From positions 744,001 through 808,000 of the forward strand of contig NZ_QJRG01000047.1 in the NCBI RefSeq assembly GCF_004025535.1: a stretch of DNA of 64,000 bases, given 5' to 3'. Every line of letters starts with the position of its first letter. The stretch's first letter is position 1. Below the pieces are notes generated by a model. It ran no database searches and was not told where the DNA came from. It saw nothing but the letters and a program-made list of their open reading frames with translations. A program made the position numbers and the translations under genes. Source of the stretch: Pseudomonas alkylphenolica (GTDB lineage Bacteria; Pseudomonadota; Gammaproteobacteria; Pseudomonadales; Pseudomonadaceae). This document shows, in pieces, positions 6,500-13,384 of the stretch.

Positions 6500-6534
6500 C
6501 CGAGAGGGCCTCTGCCAAATCACAGGCACAAAAA

Positions 6535-6555
6535 AGCCGGGATTGCGCCCCGGCT
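6535..6555. terminator. hairpin upstream of antirepressor gene
   Basis: Perfect 7-bp stem AGCCGGG (6535-6541) / CCCGGCT (6549-6555) preceded by an A6 run. On the plus strand no T-run follows. On the minus strand it would be a proper terminator (T6). It may attenuate or protect the antirepressor message. Confidence 0.5.
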
Positions 6556-6586
6556 CTCTGCAACACACAAAACTCTGAGGTGAATT

Positions 6587-7342
6587 ATGCATATGCAGAA
6601 CCACAGTGTACAGCCCATAACAGCGCTCGCGCCACAAGGCGTGAAGCACGATTCTGTGGCGCGCACGATGAGCAGTTTCGATCTGCTCGTCCTGGTCAAT
6701 GAGGCCAGGATGCAACATGGCGAAAGTGAGGTTCGGCGCGCCGACTTCAACGCCCGCTGCAGGGATGAGCTTGAGGGGGAATACTACGAAACCTTCGTAG
6801 TAAGGAATTCCCGTGGGCCCGCGTCCGAAGGCCTGATGCTTACCAAGGATCAGTGCATGCTGATCTCGATGCGTGAGTCGAAAGCCGTCCGCCGCAACGT
6901 TCTGAACCGCCTCAATGCGGCCGAGGCGCCGCGCGTAATCGCCACGCTGCCGAACTTCGCCGACCCGGTAGCCGCCGCCCGCGCCTGGGCCGACGAAATG
7001 GAACAGAAGCAGGTTGCGCAGCAGGCCCTTGCCATAGCCGCCCCGAAAGTCGAGTTCGTCGACAAGTACGTGGAATCGACCGGACTCAAGGGCTTCCGGC
7101 AGACCGCCAAGCTGCTGAGGGCCAATGAGGCCCGCTTCCGCGAGTTCCTGCTCGACAAGAAAATCATGTACCGAATGGGTGGTGAGTGGCAGGCCTACCA
7201 GCAGCACATTGATGCCGGGCGCCTCGACATCAAGACCGGTACCACTGACGGCGGCCACGCATTCAACCAGACCAAATTTACCCCGAAGGGCGTCACCTGG
7301 GTGGCCGGCCTGTGGGCACAGTACAACCTGGAGGCCCAATGA
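6587..7342 (+). CDS. phage antirepressor, KilAC domain (251 aa)
   Basis: The C-terminal about 110 residues (PKVEFVDKYVESTGLKGFRQTAKLLRANE, then FLLDKKIMYRMGGEWQAYQQH and KFTPKGVTWVAGLW, each only named in part) match the phage antirepressor KilAC domain. The N-terminal half looks like a divergent Rha/BRO-type DNA-binding module. Such proteins counter CI-type repressors or act on host regulation. The gene starts with gaggt 5 nt upstream and ends in an ATGA overlap with the replication gene. Confidence 0.75.
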   Translation: MHMQNHSVQPITALAPQGVKHDSVARTMSSFDLLVLVNEARMQHGESEVRRADFNARCRDELEGEYYETFVVRNSRGPASEGLMLTKDQCMLISMRESKAVRRNVLNRLNAAEAPRVIATLPNFADPVAAARAWADEMEQKQVAQQALAIAAPKVEFVDKYVESTGLKGFRQTAKLLRANEARFREFLLDKKIMYRMGGEWQAYQQHIDAGRLDIKTGTTDGGHAFNQTKFTPKGVTWVAGLWAQYNLEAQ

Positions 7343-8121
7343 TGGCCCGTATCCGCACTGTCAAACCCGAGTTCTGGTCGAGCGAGCAAGTGATGTCCTG
7401 CCGCCCGTTGGCCAGGCTCCTGTTCATCGGCATCTGGAACTTCTGCGACGACGGCGGCAATCACCCGCTGGCGCCTCGCACCATCAAGGCCCTGGTCTTT
7501 CCTGGCGACGACATTACTGCCGAGGAGGTGAGCGAACTATTGGGCGAACTGGAGGGGGCACACCTAATTCTCAGCTACTGGTCCGAGGGTAAGAACTACC
7601 TCCACGTCTGCGGCTGGAAGCACCAGAAGATCGAGAAAAAGAACTTCAAATACCCTGCGCCTCCATCAGAATTCGACGACGAGTCTGAGAGTGGTCGCCG
7701 ACAATTCGCCGAGGAGTCGTCGACTGGTAGTCGACTGGTAGACCCCGGAAGGGAAGGGAAGGGAATAGGAGAAGATCAACACAACACTCAACGCGCGTGG
7801 CAGGAAAATTCCGTCGACCCAAAGGCGCCAACCGAGATGACCCTTGAGTGGGTCCCTGACCAGAAGCTCCTGAAGGCCTACGCGCACCGCATGGGCATCC
7901 CTGTTGACCACTTCACCGCGGACGCCACAGCCGCGTTTGTTTGCCACTACTCGGCATGCGGTCGCCTGGAGACTCAAGCGTCATGGGTGAGCCTGCTGGT
8001 GAAGTGGGTGAAGCGCGATGAGGCTGCCGGAAGCAATGTTCGCCAGTTCCCGCTGAAGCGCCAGGCCAACGGCCCAGACTTCAACGACACCACCTGGGCT
8101 GATGAACTGGGTGCCTTGTGA
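7339..8121 (+). CDS. phage replication initiator-like protein (O position, DnaT-like C-terminus)
   Basis: 260 residues. The N-terminal winged-helix-like region starts MARIRTVKPEFWSSEQVM and includes LLFIGIWNFCDDGGNHPLAP, characteristic of a large family of Pseudomonas phage replication proteins. The C-terminal stretch (EWVPDQKLLKAYAHRMGIPV... SWVSLLVKWVKRD) resembles a DnaT-type ssDNA-binding domain. It precedes a lambda P-like gene, the expected O-P order. The middle is charged and low complexity. ATGA overlap upstream, GTGA overlap downstream. Confidence 0.75.
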   Translation: MMARIRTVKPEFWSSEQVMSCRPLARLLFIGIWNFCDDGGNHPLAPRTIKALVFPGDDITAEEVSELLGELEGAHLILSYWSEGKNYLHVCGWKHQKIEKKNFKYPAPPSEFDDESESGRRQFAEESSTGSRLVDPGREGKGIGEDQHNTQRAWQENSVDPKAPTEMTLEWVPDQKLLKAYAHRMGIPVDHFTADATAAFVCHYSACGRLETQASWVSLLVKWVKRDEAAGSNVRQFPLKRQANGPDFNDTTWADELGAL

Positions 8122-8882
8122 GCAAGCCGAAGGCGCCGCAGAGCGCAAGCCAACTAATGGCCAAGGCCACCAACCTACCGCCAGTGATCCCGGTCACTGC
8201 CAAGCAGTTGCCGCCCGGCACCGCCGAAGTGGTCAATGCCCTGTTCAAGGAGCTGCAGGCCATTTTCCCGGCCTGGAAGCAGGCGTGGCCAGATGACGAC
8301 GCCCTGAAGGCAGCTAAGCGCAGCTGGATCAAGGCCTTCGTCGCCGCCGAGATCAACACCCTGGAGCAAATCCGCTACGGCCTGCTGAACTGCCGCCAGT
8401 TCGGTGGCGACTTCGCTCCAAGCGTGGGCAAGTTCATCAAGTGGTGTCAGCCGACACCGGAGATGCTGGGCATCCCGTCGCACGACAAGGCGTTCCGTGA
8501 AGCGCTGGAGAACTCGCACCCGAGCCGGGCAGGCAGTCGCACCTGGTCGCACCCAGCAGTGCGCCACGCCGCGTTGCAGTGCGAGCTGCACAACCTGGCT
8601 GACCAGGTATCGGAGAAGGCCAGCAAGATTTTCGACCGGGCCTACGACATCACCATCCGCATGCTGGTGCAGGGCAAGCCGCTGGAAGACATTGCCATTG
8701 GTATCAGCCACGACGGGCAGAAGTCCGAGGTTGAGAGGGCAGAAGAGTTGGCCCGGCACCGCCAAGCACGTCTGTTGGAGGTGCCGCAGATCCCGTCTGG
8801 CGCCTCTGCGTGCCGCGCCCATCTCCTGGCCAAGTTGAACATCAAGCGCGCCGGGCAGCCGGCCGGGGGAGGGCTGTCATGA
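8118..8882 (+). CDS. replication protein P (lambda P family)
   Basis: GTG start inside the stop of the previous gene. 254 residues with the family's AIFPAWKQAWPDDDALKAAKRSWIKA-type region (only partly quoted) and a C-terminal regulatory tail. Proteins of this family load the host DnaB helicase at the phage origin by binding the O-like initiator. No helicase gene lies nearby, consistent with recruiting the host enzyme. Confidence 0.8.
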   Translation: MSKPKAPQSASQLMAKATNLPPVIPVTAKQLPPGTAEVVNALFKELQAIFPAWKQAWPDDDALKAAKRSWIKAFVAAEINTLEQIRYGLLNCRQFGGDFAPSVGKFIKWCQPTPEMLGIPSHDKAFREALENSHPSRAGSRTWSHPAVRHAALQCELHNLADQVSEKASKIFDRAYDITIRMLVQGKPLEDIAIGISHDGQKSEVERAEELARHRQARLLEVPQIPSGASACRAHLLAKLNIKRAGQPAGGGLS

Positions 8883-9064
8883 ATCGCGCAAGCCCAGTTG
8901 AAATGCGGAAAGCCATGGAGGTCGCCAACACCCTGGCCAAGGCTGGCCTGCTCTTTGTCTGCGTGCCGGTGATGAGCGAGAGCGACCACGACGACCTGGT
9001 GCACCTTGCTAAGCAGCGCCTTGGCGAGTTGGTGGAAAAGGCTGAAGCCGAGGAGAAACACTGA
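8879..9064 (+). CDS. DUF1382 family protein (61 aa)
   Basis: MNRASPVEMRKAMEVANTLA followed by KAGLLFVCVPVMSESDHDDL is the DUF1382 pattern seen next to replication genes of many Pseudomonas phages. The ATG at 8879 overlaps the P-gene stop. Function unknown; probably helical. Confidence 0.7.
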   Translation: MNRASPVEMRKAMEVANTLAKAGLLFVCVPVMSESDHDDLVHLAKQRLGELVEKAEAEEKH

Positions 9065-9279
9065 TGGACACCAACAAGATGCGCGAGGAGCGTGCAGAGG
9101 CCGAGGCTCGAGTGCTAAAGCACCTGCAGGGCTGCTTGGGGTCAACCGCCTGGGCGATGTCCGGCGCTGTCCGGCTCAGGAGGGAAGAGGTTTCCAAGGC
9201 CTGCCAGCGCCTGAAGCGCAAAGGGCTGGTTGCTACCTCTCCAAACCAGGCGACCTACTGGCAGGCGGTGAAGCCATGA
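9064..9279 (+). CDS. small winged-helix-like protein (71 aa)
   Basis: The stretch LKHLQGCLGSTAWAMSGAV... REEVSKACQRLKRKGLVATS has the order of a winged helix (three helices and a K-G-L-V wing), so it may bind DNA. Start and stop overlap neighbouring genes by 1 to 4 nt. No named family. Confidence 0.55.
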   Translation: MDTNKMREERAEAEARVLKHLQGCLGSTAWAMSGAVRLRREEVSKACQRLKRKGLVATSPNQATYWQAVKP

Positions 9280-9572
9280 TCATCGACAGAGTGATGCTGA
9301 AGGCGCTGGCAGAGGCCGCAACGCCAGGCGAGTGGGTGACTGATGGTGAGTACGTCAACGAACACGGAAACGTCCTGTACGCCTACGTGGCGCACGAGAA
9401 GGGTGGGCGGATCGCCGAGGCTTTCGCCAACTGCCTGGTAAAGACCGATGAGCAGTGCCGCGCCAACGCTGCGTATATCGCTGCGGCGAGCCCGGTCGTG
9501 GTCCTGGCCCTGCTCGCGGAGATCGATCGCCTTAGTGGCGGCGAAGCGGCCAAGGAGGCATCCCGTGGCTGA
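9276..9572 (+). CDS. Ead/Ea22-like phage protein (98 aa)
   Basis: Contains ALAEAATPGEWVTDGEY and NAAYIAAASPVVVLALLAEI, the two conserved blocks (TPGxW near the start, NAxYIAAASPxxVLALL near the end) of the Ead/Ea22-type proteins of lambdoid phages. The role is uncertain; lambda Ea22 lies in a host-takeover region. Overlaps the NinB gene by 8 nt. Confidence 0.65.
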   Translation: MIIDRVMLKALAEAATPGEWVTDGEYVNEHGNVLYAYVAHEKGGRIAEAFANCLVKTDEQCRANAAYIAAASPVVVLALLAEIDRLSGGEAAKEASRG

Positions 9573-10011
9573 CCTGATGCTCCGCACTGAGCAAGACCGT
9601 GCTCGCCTGATCGGTTACCTCACCGGTCTGGACCTGGCCAAGCCACGCCGCCTGACCATCGTCGAGGTGCGGAACAAGCGCAGCGACGCGCAGAACCGGC
9701 TGCTGTGGATGTGGAATGGCTTGATCCAGGAGCACCTGCGCGATTCGTTCGGCCAGACCGCCAGCTCGGAAGAGTGGCACGACATCTTGGTGGCCAAGCT
9801 CTGGCCGGCCGAGGTTCACCCGGTCGAGCTGCCCGACGGCACCCGGTACCGCGTTGGCCGGGCCAAGACCCGCAAGTTCAACACCCAGCAGATGACCACT
9901 TACCTGGAGCTGCTGGATGCCTACTGCGCCGAGAGCCTGCAGCTGCTCCTGCCGCATCCAGAGGACCTGATGATGGCGATTTACGGCGAGCGCCGGGGGA
10001 GGGCCTCATGA
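9565..10011 (+). CDS. ninB: NinB-family recombination protein (148 aa)
   Basis: GTG start chosen because aaggagg lies 6 nt upstream (9552-9558). Contains NKRSDAQNRLLWMWNGLI, SSEEWHDILVAKLWP and TYLELLDAYCAESLQLLLP, which fit the NinB (Orf) family, a ssDNA- and SSB-binding recombination mediator that replaces RecFOR in lambda. It directly precedes NinG, as in lambda's nin region. Confidence 0.8.
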   Translation: MADLMLRTEQDRARLIGYLTGLDLAKPRRLTIVEVRNKRSDAQNRLLWMWNGLIQEHLRDSFGQTASSEEWHDILVAKLWPAEVHPVELPDGTRYRVGRAKTRKFNTQQMTTYLELLDAYCAESLQLLLPHPEDLMMAIYGERRGRAS

Positions 10012-10631
10012 GGGCTTCGATCAAGGAAGTGAAGCAGAAGACCTGCAAGGGTTGCGGCGGCAGGTTTCGGCCATCGCTTTCGACGCAGAAGGCCTGCAGC
10101 GTGCAGTGCGCGCTGGACCTGGCAAAGAAGCCGGAAGGCCAGAAGGTTGCCCGCAAGGCCATTGCCCAGCGCGAGCGCCGCGAACTCAAGGTCCGCAAGG
10201 AGAAGCTCAAGAGCCGGGCGGATTACATCAAGGAGGCCCAGATCCAGTTCAACATCTTCATCCGTCTGCGTGACAAGGACGAGCCCTGCATCTGCTGTGG
10301 CAGCTACGGGGCAGGCGAAGACTGGCTGACTGGTGGCAAGTGGGACGCGGGTCATTTCCTCAGTCGTGGTGCATACCCGGAGCTGAGATTCGATGAGGAC
10401 AACTGCCACAAGCAGCTCAAGTCCTGCAATGGCGGATCGGACAAGTACGCCGCCAAAGGCCGGACCGTTGCTCAGGGCTACCGCGAGCGGTTGATCCAAA
10501 AGATTGGCCAAGATCGAGTCGACCGGCTCGAAGGGCCTCATGAGCCCCAGCGCTACACCATCGAAGACTTGAAGGCCATCAAGGCCGAATACCGGGCAAA
10601 GATCAAACAGCTGAAGGAGCAAGCAGCATGA
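10008..10631 (+). CDS. ninG: NinG-family (Rap) recombination protein (207 aa)
   Basis: An N-terminal zinc ribbon (CKGCGGRFRP... KACSVQC) is followed by a coiled basic region and a nuclease-like part with CICCGS, WDAGHFLSRGAYPELRFDED and CHKQLKSCNGG. This is the NinG/Rap pattern; in lambda the protein acts on D-loops and Holliday junctions. Overlaps NinB and the next small gene by 4 nt. Confidence 0.85.
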   Translation: MRASIKEVKQKTCKGCGGRFRPSLSTQKACSVQCALDLAKKPEGQKVARKAIAQRERRELKVRKEKLKSRADYIKEAQIQFNIFIRLRDKDEPCICCGSYGAGEDWLTGGKWDAGHFLSRGAYPELRFDEDNCHKQLKSCNGGSDKYAAKGRTVAQGYRERLIQKIGQDRVDRLEGPHEPQRYTIEDLKAIKAEYRAKIKQLKEQAA

Positions 10632-10759
10632 CTTGGACACCACTCGACACTGCGCAGCTGTTTCTCATGGGCATGGTCATTCTCGGGGGTTACTGCGTTG
10701 TGCGCGGCATCGCTGTTGCGGCCAAGCGAAAGCGTGAGGAGGGCGGCCCATGCAACTGA
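10628..10759 (+). CDS. small single-span membrane protein (43 aa)
   Basis: ATG at 10628 overlaps the NinG stop and the TGA at 10759 overlaps the next start. The product has one hydrophobic segment (LFLMGMVILGGYCVVRGIAV) followed by a KRKREEGG tail, so an N-out/C-in inner-membrane peptide is predicted. Function unknown. Confidence 0.55.
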   Translation: MTWTPLDTAQLFLMGMVILGGYCVVRGIAVAAKRKREEGGPCN

Positions 10760-11340
10760 ATAGCGCTCGCCAAGCGTGGCATGACTGCCTGTACACGGCC
10801 TGGGATAGCCAAGGCTCCTTCATCGAGCAGCTGGGCTTGCTGGGCGCCATGGTGCAGACCACGGATCGCCAGCGCACTGCCAGCCACGCCGCGCACCAGG
10901 CATTGGCCGGCCAGGTGCAGTCGGCAATCGGCAAGCTGCACAGCCAAGTCCGTGCCTTCGGCAATTTCATGTACAGCCCACGGCTGGACGACGACACCCG
11001 CGAGATTGCAGAAGAGGTGATCTTCAACCTGGTGCAGCGCAAGTCGCCGCGCATGACTGCCGCCAAGCGTGAAAAGCTCGAGTATGTGGTGAAGGGGGTA
11101 ATGACCCGGTACCGATACATGCACCAGGGCGGGCAGTCGGCCAATGACGATCCGCTGGAGTCGCCAGAGGGATTCAGGGCCTGGCTGCACGCTCACTACG
11201 GGGTGAGGCTCGACTCAGTGCGCTGGGACCGCGAGTGGGGTGGATACGTGCGCCTTGCGTTCGACTGCTGCGAGGACGTGGACAAGATGGCGCTGGGTCC
11301 GGTGGCGACTGCAATCTACCAAATGAAGAGTGCCGCTTGA
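10750..11340 (+). CDS. late-region protein at the antiterminator position (196 aa)
   Basis: Helical protein beginning MQLNSARQAWHDCLYTAWDS. It is the last gene of the early-right operon and ends 81 nt before a strong terminator (11421-11446), which is where lambdoid phages carry the Q antiterminator. I do not recognise a Q family in the sequence; two cysteines near the C-terminus (FDCCED) are not a clear zinc site. Its role as late regulator is inference from position only. Confidence 0.55.
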   Translation: MQLNSARQAWHDCLYTAWDSQGSFIEQLGLLGAMVQTTDRQRTASHAAHQALAGQVQSAIGKLHSQVRAFGNFMYSPRLDDDTREIAEEVIFNLVQRKSPRMTAAKREKLEYVVKGVMTRYRYMHQGGQSANDDPLESPEGFRAWLHAHYGVRLDSVRWDREWGGYVRLAFDCCEDVDKMALGPVATAIYQMKSAA

Positions 11341-11420
11341 GGGCCTATTGCGTTCCCGCTCGGCTGATGGCATAGTTTCCCCATCGTGATAATTTCGCCT
11401 TTGGCGAAGATCGCAAAAAG

Positions 11421-11446
11421 AACCCGGCCATAGCGTCGGGTTTTTT
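11421..11446 (+). terminator. intrinsic terminator at end of early-right operon
   Basis: Stem AACCCG (11421-11426) / CGGGTT (11437-11442) followed by a T-run to 11446. It would stop early-right transcription unless antiterminated, consistent with the Q-like position of the gene just before it. Confidence 0.75.
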
Positions 11447-11688
11447 ATTGCCCGCAGAAAAGTTCACTGCAGCCAGGGCAGCCTTCGGGAGGCCTGGACA
11501 CTGATAAGCCGGTAGTACAGTGCTACGGAAAAACACCGGCAGCCCGCGCACCCATGCCTCGTACGTGCTTCATGGGTGGCGCGAGACCGGATCAGCGAGA
11601 CCGATGCATTAGGGCGTCGGCGCTGTGATCGTCTTTGGCGGGCGGCGTGGGAAGACACGCAAACCCTGGAGCATGTGCGAGCCTTTCG
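11447..11688. other. gene-free region with hairpins, between early and accessory genes
   Basis: No gene of sensible codon pattern. A strong hairpin pairs CACCCATG (11549-11556) with CATGGGTG (11571-11578), with possible extension by GCG/CGC on one side. A weaker pair surrounds 11511-11540 (CCGGT...ACCGG). It could be the start region of a late leader RNA or a small RNA; nothing else seen. Confidence 0.45.
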
Positions 11689-12150
11689 TTACGGCTCCAT
11701 GCCCGGATAAACGATCTTCGGAGTGCCCACGGCATACGACTCGACGCCGGTGATCTGCAAGCGCAGACCAAACAGGGCCAAGGCATTTTCGATGCTCTCC
11801 AGCTTCGAGGAGTGCTCGAAGTCAACCAGTCGGCCGGCGGCGACAGGCGAGATGCTCAGCATTTCAGCCAGGTCGGCCCGGGTCTTATTGGTCTTAACAA
11901 GCATGTTCCACAGCAGTGCCTTGGCTACGGTAACGCCAGGTAGCCGCACATGGTGATCACCCCGATCAGTCGAATACGGGATTGGCTGTCGCCGTTCAAC
12001 GTAGATCGACATCGCCAAGGTGATCCCCTCGACAGCATTTTCCAGCAGCTCTTCCAGGGTATCCCCGGCGCTGTGAGCCTCTGGAATGTCCGGGCAGGAC
12101 GACCAGAAATGCCCGTTCTCTTCGTGGGCAACGATTTTGTAGTCGAACAT
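11689..12150 (-). CDS. hicB: HicB antitoxin (153 aa)
   Basis: The N-terminal degraded-RNase-H fold (MFDYKIVAHEENGHFWSSCP, then PEAHSAGDTLEELLENAVEG) is typical of HicB. The C-terminal helix-turn-helix (NKTRADLAEMLSISPVAAGRLVD) would bind the hicAB promoter. The start at 12150 has a gagga upstream; a longer frame to 12204 is less likely. It lies downstream of hicA, the usual toxin-first order. It neutralises HicA and represses the operon. Confidence 0.85.
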   Translation of the reverse strand: MFDYKIVAHEENGHFWSSCPDIPEAHSAGDTLEELLENAVEGITLAMSIYVERRQPIPYSTDRGDHHVRLPGVTVAKALLWNMLVKTNKTRADLAEMLSISPVAAGRLVDFEHSSKLESIENALALFGLRLQITGVESYAVGTPKIVYPGMEP

Positions 12151-12200
12151 GGTTCCTCGCTTAGGGAGCTGACTTGTTGCGTGTTCAGTTGGTAGGGGCC

Positions 12201-12386
12201 TCATTTGAGGCCCAGTTGCTTGATGATTTCCTTCCTAAGCCCTTCACCAATCTCTTTTGATCCGTGGCTTGGGAAGATCGTCTGGCGGTCCTTGTATCGA
12301 ATCTTGAAGTGGCTACCGCTTGCTGACTTCGAGAACTCGACCCCTCGGGCCTCCAACCATCTCCTGAACTCGCTGTACTTCATCAA
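12201..12386 (-). CDS. hicA: HicA mRNA interferase toxin (61 aa)
   Basis: MKYSEFRRWLEARGVEFSK followed by SGSHFKI gives the dsRBD-like HicA fold with the catalytic His26 in GSH. The ending GLRKEIIKQLGLK is typical. HicA cleaves mRNA ribosome-independently when HicB is lost. In a prophage it may stabilise the element or act as abortive defence. Two adjacent ATGs make the start ambiguous by one codon. Confidence 0.88.
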   Translation of the reverse strand: MMKYSEFRRWLEARGVEFSKSASGSHFKIRYKDRQTIFPSHGSKEIGEGLRKEIIKQLGLK

Positions 12387-12420
12387 CTCTCCTTTGTTGT
12401 GTTGATGGGCTCAGTATATA

Positions 12421-12453
12421 AACACAAGTGTTCAGTGTAAACACTTATGTTTA
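12421..12453. promoter_or_regulatory. putative HicB operators
   Basis: Two near-palindromes lie upstream of hicA: AACAC-AA-GTGTT (12421-12432) and TAAACA-CTTA-TGTTTA (12438-12453), 17 nt centre to centre. The surroundings are very AT-rich, as expected for a promoter. Autoregulation by the HicB helix-turn-helix is known for the family; the sites here are inferred. Confidence 0.55.
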
Positions 12454-12490
12454 TATATTTTGGCTCGGGCATTCGTCTGGGCTTTTCGCT

Positions 12491-12567
12491 TTCGGCTCCT
12501 CCACACCCATTGCTCCGAGCTGGGAGTGCCGCAGGAGCCGAACCTAACTCGCTCCCCGAAAGGGAGG
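12491..12567 (+). promoter_or_regulatory. structured leader of the holin gene
   Basis: A perfect 10-bp stem joins 12491-12500 (TTCGGCTCCT) and 12533-12542 (AGGAGCCGAA). A second hairpin joins CTCCC (12552-12556) and GGGAG (12562-12566), burying the holin Shine-Dalgarno GGGAGG (12562-12567). This would reduce translation until opened. Confidence 0.55.
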
Positions 12568-12574
12568 AACCGGA

Positions 12575-12910
12575 ATGAACCATATGCCAGACAAACCAGA
12601 CACCTGGCTTATCGTGTTTGCGTGGCTCAGTCAGCATGCTCCAGCTTTCTATGCAGCCGGCCTGGCCGTGTCGATCTCGGCACTGCGGATCATTTATGGT
12701 GGTGGCACCAAGAAGGCGGCCTTCCTCGAAAGCCTGCTTTGCGGCTGTATCACTCTCGCGATGCTTTCCGGACTTGAGCTGCTGGGGATTCCACAGTCTG
12801 CCGCCGGAATTGTTGGCGGGATGATCGGCTTGCTTGGAGTGGACAAAATCCGCGCCTACGCCGATCGTTTCACAGGGTTCAAGTTGCCCGGGCGAAACCC
12901 CGAGGCGTAG
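12575..12910 (+). CDS. phage holin, lambda-type family (111 aa)
   Basis: Three hydrophobic segments (about residues 12-38, 49-67 and 73-89) and a charged C-terminus (DKIRAYADRFTGFKLPG) match the three-span holins that form inner-membrane lesions to release endolysin. The N-terminus MNHMPD has two candidate starts, Met1 and Met4, like the dual start of lambda S. It lies 24 kb before the endolysin, upstream of terminase, an arrangement common in Pseudomonas siphoviruses. Confidence 0.75.
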   Translation: MNHMPDKPDTWLIVFAWLSQHAPAFYAAGLAVSISALRIIYGGGTKKAAFLESLLCGCITLAMLSGLELLGIPQSAAGIVGGMIGLLGVDKIRAYADRFTGFKLPGRNPEA

Positions 12911-12958
12911 CCCGCGCCACAAATTCAAGGTGCGCCGTTTCGTGGCGCGGAGAACTGA

Positions 12959-13384
12959 ATGACCACTATCGCCTACAAAGACGGAGTGATCGCCTACGAC
13001 TCCAGAACAACCCGTGGGACAGTCATATCCGATGATGACTGCGAGAAGTTGAAGGTGGTTAAGGGTGTTGGCTTTATCTGCACCGGCGCGGTTTGTGACT
13101 ACGACGCGTTGATAGCAGCCTACTTTGGTACCCCGGCTTCATCCCAGGTCGAGGCCTCTGGCTATGCAGTCGCCGACGGTGAGTTGTGGCTCGTTGGGCA
13201 CGATGACAACACGGGCATCTGGAAGACCAGGATCGACCTGCGCCGTGCTGATGCCATTGGCAGCGGTTCACCATTCGCACTCACTGCCATGGATATGGGC
13301 GCAAGCGTAGAAGATGCGATACGCGCCGCAATAAAGCGTGATATCTACACCGGCGGTGCGATTCGCACCCTTAGGGTGTATTAG
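12959..13384 (+). CDS. proteasome/HslV-like Ntn-hydrolase of phage (141 aa)
   Basis: Starts MTTIAYKDGVIAYDSRTT. After removal of Met1, Thr becomes the N-terminal residue, as in HslV and proteasome beta subunits; an Asp (in AYDS) and a Lys (CEKLKVV) fall near the positions of catalytic Asp17 and Lys33. GFICTGAVCDYDAL resembles the G-x-x-x-G-x-x-x-D block after the lysine. The family suggests a self-activating peptidase; its substrate is unknown. The stop overlaps the convergent TIR gene by 14 bp. Confidence 0.65.
   Translation: MTTIAYKDGVIAYDSRTTRGTVISDDDCEKLKVVKGVGFICTGAVCDYDALIAAYFGTPASSQVEASGYAVADGELWLVGHDDNTGIWKTRIDLRRADAIGSGSPFALTAMDMGASVEDAIRAAIKRDIYTGGAIRTLRVY

Noticed and set aside
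11447..11688. tRNA gene in the spacer
   Set aside because: Hairpins are present but no cloverleaf with T-arm TTC and CCA-type acceptor could be found.
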